From the NCBI GenBank assembly GCA_945901245.1, contig CAMDKY010000003.1:1-64000 (forward strand): DNA of 64,000 nucleotides. The letters run 5' to 3'. Within the stretch, counting starts at the first letter, position 1. Each line of letters starts with the position of its first letter. Shown here piece after piece: positions 40,075 to 48,340 of the stretch. Below the pieces are notes generated by a model. It ran no database searches, was not told the origin of the DNA, and was given only the letters and a program-made list of their open reading frames with translations. A program made the position numbers and the translations under genes. This stretch comes from Polynucleobacter meluiroseus (lineage in GTDB: Bacteria; Pseudomonadota; Gammaproteobacteria; Burkholderiales; Burkholderiaceae).

Positions 40075-41325
40075 ATGGCATTAATTGTTCACAAATACGG
40101 CGGCACCTCGATGGGCTCAGTTGAGCGCATTCAGAATGTGGCCAAACGCGTCGCTAAATGGATGCGCGCCGGTCACCAGGTCGTGGTTGTGCCATCGGCA
40201 ATGTCCGGTGAAACCAATCGCTTACTTGGCCTTGCTCGCGAAATCGAACCGAACGCTAACCCCAGGGAACTCGATCAAATCGCCTCGACGGGCGAGCAGG
40301 TCAGTTCGGGTTTATTGGCCCTAGCACTCCATAAAGAAGGCATTGATGCAGTCAGCTACGCAGGTTGGCAGGTGACTATTCGTACGGACTCTGCTTTTAC
40401 CAAAGCGCGCATCATGGGAATCGATGATCAAAAGATCATGGCTGATCTCAACGCGGGTAGGGCAGTGGTCGTAACGGGTTTTCAGGGGGTTGATCCCGAG
40501 GGCAATATTACGACCCTGGGCCGCGGCGGCTCAGATACCTCGGCAGTGGCCATGGCGGCTGCACTCAAGGCAGATGAATGTTTAATCTATACCGATGTGG
40601 ATGGGGTCTACACCACAGATCCACGGGTATGTGAAGATGCTCGCCGCCTAGATCAGATTACGTTTGAAGAGATGTTGGAAATGGCTAGCCTCGGCTCTAA
40701 AGTATTGCAAATTCGTTCGGTTGAATTTGCGGGAAAGTACAAAGTTAAAACTCGGGTTCTGTCTTCCCTGACAGACCCGCTGATACCCCTCGACATGGAG
40801 ATGAAGTCGGGTACCTTGATTACATTTGAAGAGGACAGCACCATGGAAGCCGCCGTTATTTCAGGCATTGCCTTTGCACGTGACGAAGCCAAGATTACCG
40901 TACTTAGCGTGCCGGATCGCCCCGGCATCGCTTATCAAATTCTGGGACCCATAGCCGATGCCAATATTGATGTTGATATGATTATTCAGAATCAGTCTGT
41001 CGATGGCAAAACCGACTTTACATTTACTGTACCCAGAGCCGATTACCAAAAGTCCATGGATCTATTGAAGAATACGGTTCAAACGCACATTGATGCAAAA
41101 GAAATTGCTGGAGACCCGAAGGTCTCAAAAGTCTCCGTGGTTGGTGTAGGTATGCGCTCCCACGTGGGTGTCGCGAGCAAGATGTTCCGCACCTTATCGG
41201 AAGAGGGCATCAATATTTTGATGATTTCGACGAGCGAGATCAAGATTTCAGTGGTGATTGATGAAAAGTACATGGAGCTTGCCGTACGTGCCCTGCACAA
41301 GGCGTTTGAGCTTGATCAACAGTAA
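40075..41325 (+). CDS. lysC: Aspartate kinase
   Basis: This 416-residue monofunctional kinase phosphorylates aspartate, the first step to lysine, threonine and methionine. HKYGGTSMGSVERI is the N-terminal ATP/substrate motif, and FQGVDPEGNITTLGRGGSDTSA is the kinase core. Two C-terminal ACT domains (about 265-416, SVPDRPGIAYQILGPIADANI and GVGMRSHVGVASKMF) bind inhibitory amino acids. The length matches the lysine/threonine-concerted class. I saw no lysine riboswitch in the 190 bases upstream. Confidence 0.96.
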   Translation: MALIVHKYGGTSMGSVERIQNVAKRVAKWMRAGHQVVVVPSAMSGETNRLLGLAREIEPNANPRELDQIASTGEQVSSGLLALALHKEGIDAVSYAGWQVTIRTDSAFTKARIMGIDDQKIMADLNAGRAVVVTGFQGVDPEGNITTLGRGGSDTSAVAMAAALKADECLIYTDVDGVYTTDPRVCEDARRLDQITFEEMLEMASLGSKVLQIRSVEFAGKYKVKTRVLSSLTDPLIPLDMEMKSGTLITFEEDSTMEAAVISGIAFARDEAKITVLSVPDRPGIAYQILGPIADANIDVDMIIQNQSVDGKTDFTFTVPRADYQKSMDLLKNTVQTHIDAKEIAGDPKVSKVSVVGVGMRSHVGVASKMFRTLSEEGINILMISTSEIKISVVIDEKYMELAVRALHKAFELDQQ

Positions 41326-41331
41326 GAAAAT

Positions 41332-41364
41332 CCCACAGAAACGGCGCATCCGTTAAACTGTGGG
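41332..41364 (+). other. Two-storey hairpin between lysC and tRNA-Ser
   Basis: CCCACAG (41332-41338) pairs with CTGTGGG (41358-41364), and inside it AACGG (41340-41344) pairs with CCGTT (41350-41354) around CGCAT. There is no following T-run. It starts 6 bases after the lysC stop and ends 13 before the tRNA, so it may protect the lysC 3' end or help tRNA 5' processing. Confidence 0.6.
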
Positions 41365-41377
41365 CTGTTAGAAATAC

Positions 41378-41472
41378 GGAGACGTGGCCGAGCTGGTCGA
41401 AGGCACGCCCCTGCTAAGGGAGCATCGGGGCTAAAACTCTGATCGGAGGTTCGAATCCTCTCGTCTCCGCCA
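41378..41472 (+). tRNA. tRNA-Ser (anticodon GCT)
   Basis: A 95-nt class II tRNA has acceptor stem GGAGACG (41378-41384) with CGTCTCC (41462-41468), discriminator G and encoded CCA (41470-41472). The anticodon loop CTGCTAA gives GCT at 41413-41415. A long variable arm follows and the T-arm contains GGTTCGAATCC. The second anticodon-stem pair is G-A, a mismatch where E. coli has a U-A pair. Confidence 0.95.
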
Positions 41473-41579
41473 GATTGTGCATATGAGCCCCTGTATTGGG
41501 GCTCTTTGTTTTTATTGGTTTTTGTGGCTTAACCGCAGTTGTCGCAATTGATGAGAGCAAAACCCTGATCGTGAATCCA

Positions 41580-42623
41580 ATGATTACCAACCGTCTTGCT
41601 GTACTGCTCGCCTTAATTGGCCTTGGGCTGGGTTGCATATTGGTGATTTGGCCTTTCTTGACCTCATTGGCCTGGGCAGCTATTTTGGTCACCAGTACTT
41701 GGGGTATTTTTAAGCGCTTGGATCGCTTGTTGGGCAATCGCCGCCTTCTGACTGCAACGCTGATGACCTTGCTAGTCACGGTAGTCTTACTTGGCCCAAT
41801 ATCAACGGTTGCATTGGCGATCTCAGGCAACATCAGCGACCTGAATGCCAATATTGTTGCTAGCTTTCAAGATGGTTTACCAGAACAGGTATTGACGTGG
41901 ACTCAATACGTGCCTGTATTAGGCGGCGCAATTGAAAACTACCTTCAGCAATTTGTTCATGACAAAGCGCGACTCAAAGCAGAGTTACAGACCTTAGTGG
42001 CTCCTTTACATGGGTTTGCATTGGCTAGCGGCCGGGCGGCATTGCAAGGTGTAATCGACATGGCTCTGTCTGTTTTTTTCACCTTCTTTTTCTTTTTGCA
42101 TGGCAGTAGCCTTGTGACAAAACTCTCTGTTTTTGCCAAGCGACTCAGTGGCGAGCGCGGCGATAATTTGATTGCCGTTGCCGGAGAAACAGTACACGGC
42201 GTTATTTATGGGGTCCTCGGCACTGCAATGGCGCAAGGCGTTTTGGCCGCGATTGGATTTGCGATTGCCGGCGTGCCGTCATCGGTATTGCTGGGCTTGA
42301 TTACGTTTTTCCTGTCAGTCGTGCCAGTAGGGCCTCCATTAGTCTGGGGTGGTGTTGCTTTCTGGCTCTTTCAGCAAAATGAAATGGGCTGGGCCATTTT
42401 TGTTTTGATCTGGGGTTTTTTATTGGTGAGTACGGTTGACAACATTATCAAACCCTTCATTATTAGCCGCGGTTCGCGCCTGCCTTTCGTGGTGGTGTTC
42501 TTGGGTGTGCTGGGTGGCGTGCTTGCTTTTGGTGTGATCGGGGCATTCTTGGGTCCCGTGTTACTGGCGGTTACTTACCAACTCGTTATCGAGTGGACTT
42601 CCGATCCAGGTGAGGGGCGCTAA
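41580..42623 (+). CDS. AI-2E family transporter (PerM/UPF0118-like permease)
   Basis: This is a 347-residue inner-membrane protein with about eight hydrophobic segments in the family pattern: two at the N-terminus (LAVLLALIGLGLGCILVIWP; AWAAILVTSTW), a soluble middle part, and a C-terminal block with GVPSSVLLGLITFFLSVVP and the conserved VDNIIKPFIIS. Members export diverse solutes, possibly with Na+; the substrate is unknown. The frame is open to 41496. I took the ATG at 41580 because it starts just before the first membrane segment, but a GTG at 41571 is possible. Confidence 0.82.
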   Translation: MITNRLAVLLALIGLGLGCILVIWPFLTSLAWAAILVTSTWGIFKRLDRLLGNRRLLTATLMTLLVTVVLLGPISTVALAISGNISDLNANIVASFQDGLPEQVLTWTQYVPVLGGAIENYLQQFVHDKARLKAELQTLVAPLHGFALASGRAALQGVIDMALSVFFTFFFFLHGSSLVTKLSVFAKRLSGERGDNLIAVAGETVHGVIYGVLGTAMAQGVLAAIGFAIAGVPSSVLLGLITFFLSVVPVGPPLVWGGVAFWLFQQNEMGWAIFVLIWGFLLVSTVDNIIKPFIISRGSRLPFVVVFLGVLGGVLAFGVIGAFLGPVLLAVTYQLVIEWTSDPGEGR

Positions 42624-42845
42624 CTTAAGCGCAATTGATACCCCCATGCATTTCTGGGTATAGCAATTTAATTTTCCAGTGTGGCAGTCGTTTTTGATGT
42701 ACGCACGCCCCAAATGATTGATTTGCTTACTTGAGACTGGATTTAGGTGCTGTATGAGACATCACGATTGAATTTTTGTGGTGCGCCGAAATCATGCACG
42801 CCTAAAATACACAGATAAATGAATGACGTTTGGAAATGAACTGCC

Positions 42846-44039
42846 ATGAGCAATAGAAGCAAACACACCTCCTTCTTTGAATTCTTTTCCAAGGAATCGT
42901 CTGGCGGCATTATTTTGGCATTGGCTGCCGTTGCTGCCCTCATCATCAGCAACTCATCCTATGGCGATTTATACCAAGCCTTTTTATCGATTCCAGGGCA
43001 AGTCATCGTTGGCGATGCTGGCTTGGTTTTAAATAAGCCCCTGATCGTTTGGGTAAATGACTTATGGATGGCTGCCTTTTTCTTTTTAGTCGGCCTTGAG
43101 ATAAAGCGGGAGTTCTTAGCAGGGGAGTTATCGGGTCCAGGTCAATTGACCTTGCCGGCATTATCAGCTCTAGGTGGTATGGCGGTGCCTGCTTTAATCT
43201 ACGTCGCCCTCAATCAGGGTGACTCTGCAGCTTTGCAAGGCTGGGCCATTCCAGCGGCAACCGACATTGCTTTTGCGCTCGGCATTGTGGTTTTGTTGGG
43301 CAGTAAAGTCCCGCTGTCGCTTAAAGTATTTTTGACTGCAGTGGCGATTATTGATGACTTATTGGCCATTGTCATCATTGCATTGTTCTATACCTCTTCC
43401 TTATCCCTAACCATGCTATTAGGTGCTTTTGGCGCCGGATTCGTTTTGTTTATTTTGAATCGCCTCAAAATTACGCGAGTGGATGTATATATCGTCGTGG
43501 GCATCGTGATGTGGCTCTTTGTATTGAAGTCAGGCGTGCATGCCACCTTGGCTGGGGTGGCTACTGCGCTGGCTATCCCGATGCGCGATAGTCGTGGTAA
43601 CTCCCCGCTTGAAACGGTCGAGCATGGCCTGCATCCTTGGGTGGCATTCTTAGTGTTACCTGTCTTTGCATTTTCCAATGCGGGGGTAGTTTTGAGTGGG
43701 GTGACACTCGATACCCTGCTGGCACCGATTCCGCTGGGCATTATTTTGGGCCTCTTTGTCGGTAAAACCATTGGGGTCTTCGGTGTGAGTTATTTACTCA
43801 TCCGCTTAGGCTGGGTGAAAGCACCCGCGGGTGCCAATACCCTGCAATTATTGGGTATTAGTATTTTGTGCGGCATTGGCTTTACGATGAGCCTGTTTGT
43901 GGGCGGCTTGGCTTTTATTGGGCTAGATCCCAGTTACACATTGCAACTCAAAATTGGTGTGCTGGGGGGTTCTTTAATATCTGGCGTCGTTGGTACCGTA
44001 CTTCTGCTGATTGCAGCAAAGCGTAAGAAATCAGTCTAA
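42846..44039 (+). CDS. nhaA: Na+/H+ antiporter NhaA
   Basis: This is a 397-residue inner-membrane antiporter with twelve hydrophobic segments. ATDIAFALGIVVLLG and AIIDDLLAIVIIALFYT carry the ion-binding Asp pair of helix V. FFFLVGLEIKREFLAGELS near the N-terminus and FTMSLFVGGLAF near the C-terminus are also family blocks. It exports Na+ in exchange for protons, giving pH and salt homeostasis. It is convergent with the esterase gene, 4 bases apart. Confidence 0.95.
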   Translation: MSNRSKHTSFFEFFSKESSGGIILALAAVAALIISNSSYGDLYQAFLSIPGQVIVGDAGLVLNKPLIVWVNDLWMAAFFFLVGLEIKREFLAGELSGPGQLTLPALSALGGMAVPALIYVALNQGDSAALQGWAIPAATDIAFALGIVVLLGSKVPLSLKVFLTAVAIIDDLLAIVIIALFYTSSLSLTMLLGAFGAGFVLFILNRLKITRVDVYIVVGIVMWLFVLKSGVHATLAGVATALAIPMRDSRGNSPLETVEHGLHPWVAFLVLPVFAFSNAGVVLSGVTLDTLLAPIPLGIILGLFVGKTIGVFGVSYLLIRLGWVKAPAGANTLQLLGISILCGIGFTMSLFVGGLAFIGLDPSYTLQLKIGVLGGSLISGVVGTVLLLIAAKRKKSV

Positions 44040-44043
44040 ACAA

Positions 44044-44709
44044 TTACGCCAGTACGCGCCGTAAAAAATGGCCAATGTCGATCACTTCAATCGGGTGCAG
44101 CGAGTGCTCCATGGGGTAGTTTTTCCACTGCACATCATAGCCATTGGCTTGCAGGAAGTCGCGCGAGCGTTCACTGCGTTCTGGAATAATTACGGCATCC
44201 CAATCGCCATGCGCCAAAAAGATAGGGGTATCTTGATTGGCTGGATTGCGCTCTGCCAGCAATGTCGAGGCCAGAGGCAGATAGCCAGAGAGAGCCATAA
44301 TGCCGCCTAAGCGCTCCTTAAAACGCAGACCCGTATGCAATACCATCGCACAACCTTGCGAAAAGCCAGCCAACACAATGTGTTTGTATGCAATACCGCG
44401 GCTCGCCTCACGCTCTATCAATGCATTGATCGCTTTAGCCGAGTTCTGAATGCCCTTTGCATCTTCAAGATCGTTATCGCTTCTACCGATGATGTCATAC
44501 CAGGCTGGCATCACATAGCCGCCATTGACAGTAACTGGCATACTTGGAGCGCTCGGAAACACAAAGCGAATACCAGGTAGGCCATTGAGGTCCAATTGGG
44601 GAACAAGGGAGGCAAAATCATTGCCATCGGCGCCCAGACCATGGAGCCAAATAATGGCGGCAGTAGGCTTGTCGGCGGTCTCAATTTCAATACAGGGCAG
44701 CAGTTCCAT
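44044..44709 (-). CDS. Carboxylesterase, phospholipase/carboxylesterase family
   Basis: This is a 221-residue alpha/beta hydrolase. IIWLHGLGADGNDFASLVP forms the oxyanion region, GFSQGCAMVLH holds the nucleophilic Ser (about residue 117), and the Asp in LAHGDWDAVIIPE and the His in YPMEHSLHPIE complete the triad. The closest families are bacterial carboxylesterase II and acyl-protein thioesterase. It is a cytoplasmic enzyme with broad ester specificity. Confidence 0.9.
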   Translation of the reverse strand: MELLPCIEIETADKPTAAIIWLHGLGADGNDFASLVPQLDLNGLPGIRFVFPSAPSMPVTVNGGYVMPAWYDIIGRSDNDLEDAKGIQNSAKAINALIEREASRGIAYKHIVLAGFSQGCAMVLHTGLRFKERLGGIMALSGYLPLASTLLAERNPANQDTPIFLAHGDWDAVIIPERSERSRDFLQANGYDVQWKNYPMEHSLHPIEVIDIGHFLRRVLA

Positions 44710-44787
44710 GGAATTCTCGATAAAAGTGAAAAGGGTATTTTAAGTCGAGTATGCTGATGTCAACTTAACTCACTGGATTCATCCTTC

Positions 44788-45294
44788 ATGACTATTTCTA
44801 TGTACCAGGCCAGCGCGCCACGCCTCATAAACAGTATGCGTAATTTATCCGCCATTTTGGATAAAACCCAAATCTACATCGATATTAAAAAAATCGATCC
44901 AGCAGCCTTACTGCAATTTAGACTCTTCCCAGACATGCTGAATTTGACCCGGCAAATACAAATCGCCAGCGATACCGCAAAAGGGGTAGTGGCCCGTTTA
45001 GCAGGAGTCGACATTCCAGCCTTCGAAGACAATGAAACGAGCGTGGCGGAATTGCAGGCACGGATCGCGAAAACCATCGCGTTTATTGAAGGCTTTACAC
45101 CAGCCCAGATCGATGGAACCGAGGATAAGGCGATTGTGACCAAACGGGGCGATAAAGAAACCCATTACACCGGCATGCAGTTTTTGCTGGGTCATGCCAT
45201 TCCGAACGTGTACTTTCATGTATCGATTGCCTTTGCCATATTGCGCCATAACGGGGTGGAGATTGGCAAACGGGATTACTTGGGTAATCCATAA
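44788..45294 (+). CDS. DUF1993 family protein (DinB-like helical fold)
   Basis: This 168-residue protein matches the DUF1993 pattern: MYQASAPRLINSMRNLSAILDK at the start, FRLFPDMLNLTRQIQIASDTAKG, and the C-terminal GHAIPNVYFHVSIAFAILRHNGVEIGKRDYLG with two His that could bind metal, as in DinB proteins. No catalytic function is known. It stands alone, followed 20 bases later by the papain-like candidate. Confidence 0.85.
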   Translation: MTISMYQASAPRLINSMRNLSAILDKTQIYIDIKKIDPAALLQFRLFPDMLNLTRQIQIASDTAKGVVARLAGVDIPAFEDNETSVAELQARIAKTIAFIEGFTPAQIDGTEDKAIVTKRGDKETHYTGMQFLLGHAIPNVYFHVSIAFAILRHNGVEIGKRDYLGNP

Positions 45295-45314
45295 GACGGA
45301 CTCCGCAGGATACG

Positions 45315-45815
45315 ATGCTGGGTCGCATTTACCGTTTTCTATCTGGCCAACATATTGCAGCCCTTGGTTTTGTTCGTAACGACGGCGGCAGACTGGCTGC
45401 AGGATTTCAGGGAGGAGCGGGGGATTGTGTGGTGAGGGCCATTGCGATTGCTGCTGAGCGGCCGTACATCGAGGTCTATGAGGCCCTGCGCAATGCCAAT
45501 GCACACTACGCAGAGCGTAGTACCAGTCGCCTTGCGAAACATATTGCTGCGCGTGGTTCAAGCCCTCGCAATGGTAACCACCGTTCCGTCTTCCACGATT
45601 ACATTTTGAGTTTAGGATTTGATTGGGTGCCAACCATGGCAGTGGGACAGGGTTGCCAAGTACACCTGCGCCAAAATGAAATACCAGCAGGCAGGCTCAT
45701 TGTCAAAGTATCCAAACACCTGAGTGCCGTGATTGATGGGGTAATTCACGATACGCATAATCCGGCGCGCGGCGGTAGGCGCTGCGTGTATGGCTATTAC
45801 ATTCAGAAGCGATAA
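45315..45815 (+). CDS. Putative papain-like cysteine-fold protein, function unknown
   Basis: I do not know this 166-residue protein by name. FQGGAGDCVVRAIAIAAERPYIEVYEAL (about 31-58) resembles the Cys-bearing helix of papain-fold proteins that occur in phages and bacteria. The C-terminal SKHLSAVIDGVIHDTHNPARGG offers His and Asp/Asn candidates for a Cys-His-Asn triad. No signal peptide is seen. AGGA precedes the ATG. Its last 13 bases overlap the convergent nuclease gene. It could be a protease, amidase or de-amidating enzyme; this is inference from motif spacing. Confidence 0.55.
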   Translation: MLGRIYRFLSGQHIAALGFVRNDGGRLAAGFQGGAGDCVVRAIAIAAERPYIEVYEALRNANAHYAERSTSRLAKHIAARGSSPRNGNHRSVFHDYILSLGFDWVPTMAVGQGCQVHLRQNEIPAGRLIVKVSKHLSAVIDGVIHDTHNPARGGRRCVYGYYIQKR

Positions 45816-46339
45816 CTGTTGGTTGCTTTGGCTGCGCGAGCCTGCTCTTTAGTTTCTTTACGAAAATCCCACGGTGGCACCGGATTGGGATCGGCCCACA
45901 ATCCTTTTTGTTTTGCGCGCGCATCCTGCTCAGCTTTTGCATAGCGCAGCGCTTCTTCCTTGGGCTGCTCTTTTGCGTAGTGCTTATAAAACCAAGCATA
46001 ACCATCCTGAATCATCAGTTGATTGATGTCGACACCGCTAAGGTAAATCACGCCGAGGTGGCGTCCATATTGGTCTTTCTTGCGCAGATCCACTTCCACA
46101 TCTTGTTTAAAGATGCGGCTCGCTAAATGCTCCCGCGCTTTCGAGCCATAGGCCTGCTTTTTTTCAGGTGTATCAATTCCCACTAAACGAATTTTGAGCT
46201 GCTGCTTATCTTGGGTTAGCAGAGTAATGGTGTCACCGTCACTAATGGCCACAATCAGACCTGGGGTTAGGGGCGCTGCACCAATAGTCGCAGAAGCGAA
46301 CAGAACAAGGCTAATCAGCAGGGAGCGAATGGCGATCAT
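45803..46339 (-). CDS. Secreted thermonuclease (SNase-like)
   Basis: This 178-residue nuclease has an N-terminal signal peptide (about 1-21, LLISLVLFASATIGAA). The OB-fold catalytic residues are present: Asp in SDGDTITLL, Arg in IRLVGIDTPEKKQ with Glu after it, and the second Arg in DQYGRHLGVIYL. MIQDGYAWFYKHY is the usual helix. It probably degrades extracellular or periplasmic DNA for nutrients. It is divergent from the DUF6352 gene. Confidence 0.9.
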   Translation of the reverse strand: MIAIRSLLISLVLFASATIGAAPLTPGLIVAISDGDTITLLTQDKQQLKIRLVGIDTPEKKQAYGSKAREHLASRIFKQDVEVDLRKKDQYGRHLGVIYLSGVDINQLMIQDGYAWFYKHYAKEQPKEEALRYAKAEQDARAKQKGLWADPNPVPPWDFRKETKEQARAAKATNSYRF

Positions 46340-46375
46340 CCGATTATTGTTACATTTTTGGTGATTATTGCCGAA

Positions 46376-46422
46376 TTATTTTGGGTAATTTACCAAAATA
46401 AACACCCCTAATTTAGTAGGGG
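46376..46422. promoter_or_regulatory. Two consecutive inverted repeats between divergent genes
   Basis: TTATTTTGG (46376-46384) and CCAAAATAA (46393-46401) form a perfect 9-bp repeat around 8 bases. CCCCTA (46405-46410) and TAGGGG (46417-46422) form a second around ATTTAG. They lie between the start codons of the nuclease and DUF6352 genes, so they could be operators or RNA structures of either leader. Confidence 0.5.
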
Positions 46423-46486
46423 CTGCAATTTAGGTGACAATTGTGAATACCGTTTTTTTACTGTTTTTATGCAGAGTGAGTTAGAT

Positions 46487-47503
46487 ATGCCCTCCTATTG
46501 GTCCAGTAGCCCGTATCGCCACCTTATCGTTAGCCCCGATCGCCAGCTGATCGTAACGGATGATTTTTTGCGTACCTATTTGGATCGACCCGAGCTTGCC
46601 TTGATTCCGGAGTCATGCCAAGCGGAACAGGCCCTTCATCAGCGCTTGGTCGACAACCCCAAAGCAGATATCAGTGAGGCAGAAATTGCACAAATGCAGG
46701 ATGCTGATATTCAGGTGAACTACGGCATTTGGCTCCGCTACCGCAGCAAGCTGCTGAAGGCGCCGTCATTAGAGGCCTTCTACATGAGCCTGTTTGAAGG
46801 TGAGGGGGTTGATGTGCCACCCCTATTTATTAGTCAACTGACTCAGGTCTTTATTCAGCATATATTGGGTGAGGATGCGCCGCCACTCGAGCTCCGCATG
46901 GCTGAACTCTTTTTTAGAACCCAGGCAATCTCGATTCAGGAGGGCGGCGTCGTAATGGCTGCTGATGCCCAAACCATTGAGCAAAGCTCGAAAGCCGATG
47001 AATTTGGTAGCATCGTCGACCTACTGAAGCAAGGCACTATGGCTTCGCAATCGGTTGATTTGGATGTATTGCATGAAGAAAATGCCACCAACTATTGGAC
47101 GCGCGATGAGGATTTTGATTTTGCTGTTCAGCTCAACTACAGCCAGCCCACCACCCGGAGTTTTTGCACTGTGCTGCAAAAGTGGATTAATCACTTTTTA
47201 GGTGTCGATGTCAAAATTAAGCCCCTAAAAGAAGTCAGCGATCCGAACTGGGTATGGCATGTTGGATTAGATGCCGCCTCGACTGAAATTTTGAATGCGC
47301 TGTACAACAAAGAGCCTGTGGATGAATCGGATATGGCTCGCTTACTCTGTTTGTTCCGCTTGGAGTTCATCAATTCGACCGATACCCGTCCGGAGTTTGC
47401 TGGACGTAATGTCTATATGGCTATTGCAATGAACGAGAAGAACGAGCTCAAGTTAAAGCCGCAAAACGTCCTTTTCAACCTACCCCTGGCAAAAGCATCT
47501 TAG
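46487..47503 (+). CDS. DUF6352 family protein
   Basis: This 338-residue protein has no signal peptide or membrane segment. I recognise DUF6352 from its start (YWSSSPYRHLIVSPDRQLIVTDDFLRTYL) and from VDVPPLFISQLTQVFIQHIL, NYWTRDEDFDFA, WVWHVGLDAASTEILNALYN and the C-terminal LKPQNVLFNLPL. The family is found mainly in Burkholderiales and has no known function. I chose the ATG at 46487, six bases after GAGTGAG; the ATG at 46469 has no binding site. It seems to be monocistronic. Confidence 0.8.
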   Translation: MPSYWSSSPYRHLIVSPDRQLIVTDDFLRTYLDRPELALIPESCQAEQALHQRLVDNPKADISEAEIAQMQDADIQVNYGIWLRYRSKLLKAPSLEAFYMSLFEGEGVDVPPLFISQLTQVFIQHILGEDAPPLELRMAELFFRTQAISIQEGGVVMAADAQTIEQSSKADEFGSIVDLLKQGTMASQSVDLDVLHEENATNYWTRDEDFDFAVQLNYSQPTTRSFCTVLQKWINHFLGVDVKIKPLKEVSDPNWVWHVGLDAASTEILNALYNKEPVDESDMARLLCLFRLEFINSTDTRPEFAGRNVYMAIAMNEKNELKLKPQNVLFNLPLAKAS

Positions 47504-47580
47504 TTTAGGCATACAACTCTGAATTCAGGTATGATCTAAGTATTAACCCTTAGATATTTACCCTTAAATCGGAGCATTAT

Positions 47581-47748
47581 ATGAGCCAGACCATTGCAAG
47601 CCCAGCAGTAAAAATTGAATTAAACACATCATTTTTATCAGAAATGATCAATAAAATCAGTAATATAGCTAGAATCATCCATGAGTCTTCCGTCGAAGCA
47701 AAAGAGCAATACAAGAAGCACTCTGTTTTAGGTGGCGGCTGGGAATAA
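47581..47748 (+). CDS. Orphan small protein, 55 residues
   Basis: An ATG at 47581 with GGAG at 47571-47574 (6 bases away) opens 55 codons, beginning MSQTIASPAVKIELN and ending HSVLGGGWE with stop TAA at 47746. The predicted product has one amphipathic helix (about 18-45) and a Gly-rich tail, with no membrane span. An extended -10-like GGTATGAT lies at 47528-47535, and a strong terminator follows. The short self-contained unit with a good binding site argues it is real. I do not recognise a family. Confidence 0.65.
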   Translation: MSQTIASPAVKIELNTSFLSEMINKISNIARIIHESSVEAKEQYKKHSVLGGGWE

Positions 47749-47791
47749 GTAGCAAATTGGTCTAATCTGGGCTAATTGGAAGGTTCTACGG

Positions 47792-47830
47792 AAGGGGTGA
47801 GTCAGCTTGGCTCACCCCTTCTTCTTTTCC
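47792..47830 (+). terminator. Rho-independent terminator of the small-protein gene
   Basis: AAGGGGTGAG (47792-47801) and CTCACCCCTT (47811-47820) form a perfect 10-bp stem, followed by CTTCTTTTCC. It separates the small-protein transcript from the zinc-ribbon/Smr gene. Confidence 0.88.
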
Positions 47831-47864
47831 GCTTTAAGCCCGCTTCCTTCGATATAGTGCACAC

Positions 47865-48323
47865 ATGCCTAAACTTCAGCGAATGCTGCCTGCAGAGTGC
47901 CTTGAGTGCGGCAATCCACGCTACTTGCTCGGAAATTGCTTGAATTGCGGCAGTACGGATTTGCCGCAGGCCCTAACGGATACGGTAGTGCTCAATTTAG
48001 AGGCAGGCGGGCCATCAGCCGAAGCAGCCTTAGAGCGCCTAACGCTGCATGTGCGCGCCGCCAGTGAAGCAGGTATTCGGGCTTTAATCGTGATCCATGG
48101 CTACGGCTCGAGTGGCGCAGGCGGAAAAATTAAGTGGCTTGTGCGGGATGCTCTGGAAAACAACTTTTTCTCCGACCGAGTAGACGAGTACTATTTTGGA
48201 GAAGATCTCTCCGCGGGAAGCGCTGGATACCATGCTGTTATTAAGCGCCGTTCTTCTTTAAAGCAGCACTTAAGTCAGTTTAAGATAGGCAATGCTGGCA
48301 TGACTGTACTTCTGATGCACTAA
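47865..48323 (+). CDS. Zinc-ribbon plus Smr-domain protein
   Basis: This is a 152-residue protein. Residues about 10-33 form a zinc ribbon with two Cys pairs (CLECGNPRYLLGNCLNC, CxxC-x10-CxxC). Residues about 43-120 resemble an Smr (small MutS-related) domain: VLNLEAGGPSAEAALERL is the first strand and helix and IVIHGYGSSGAGGKIKWLVRDAL is the HGxGxGxL-like loop. Smr domains nick nucleic acids or rescue ribosomes. The usual LDLHG motif is replaced by LNLEAGG. Substrate unknown. Confidence 0.65.
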   Translation: MPKLQRMLPAECLECGNPRYLLGNCLNCGSTDLPQALTDTVVLNLEAGGPSAEAALERLTLHVRAASEAGIRALIVIHGYGSSGAGGKIKWLVRDALENNFFSDRVDEYYFGEDLSAGSAGYHAVIKRRSSLKQHLSQFKIGNAGMTVLLMH

Positions 48324-48340
48324 ATACGAAAGCGTAAACC

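Noticed and set aside
41414..41851. Minus-strand frame of 145 codons covering tRNA-Ser
   Set aside because: It runs through the tRNA and the permease gene and shows no domain.
44998..45633. Minus-strand frame of 211 codons opposite the DUF1993 and papain-like genes
   Set aside because: It has no recognisable motif and sits on two plus-strand genes with better starts and family support.
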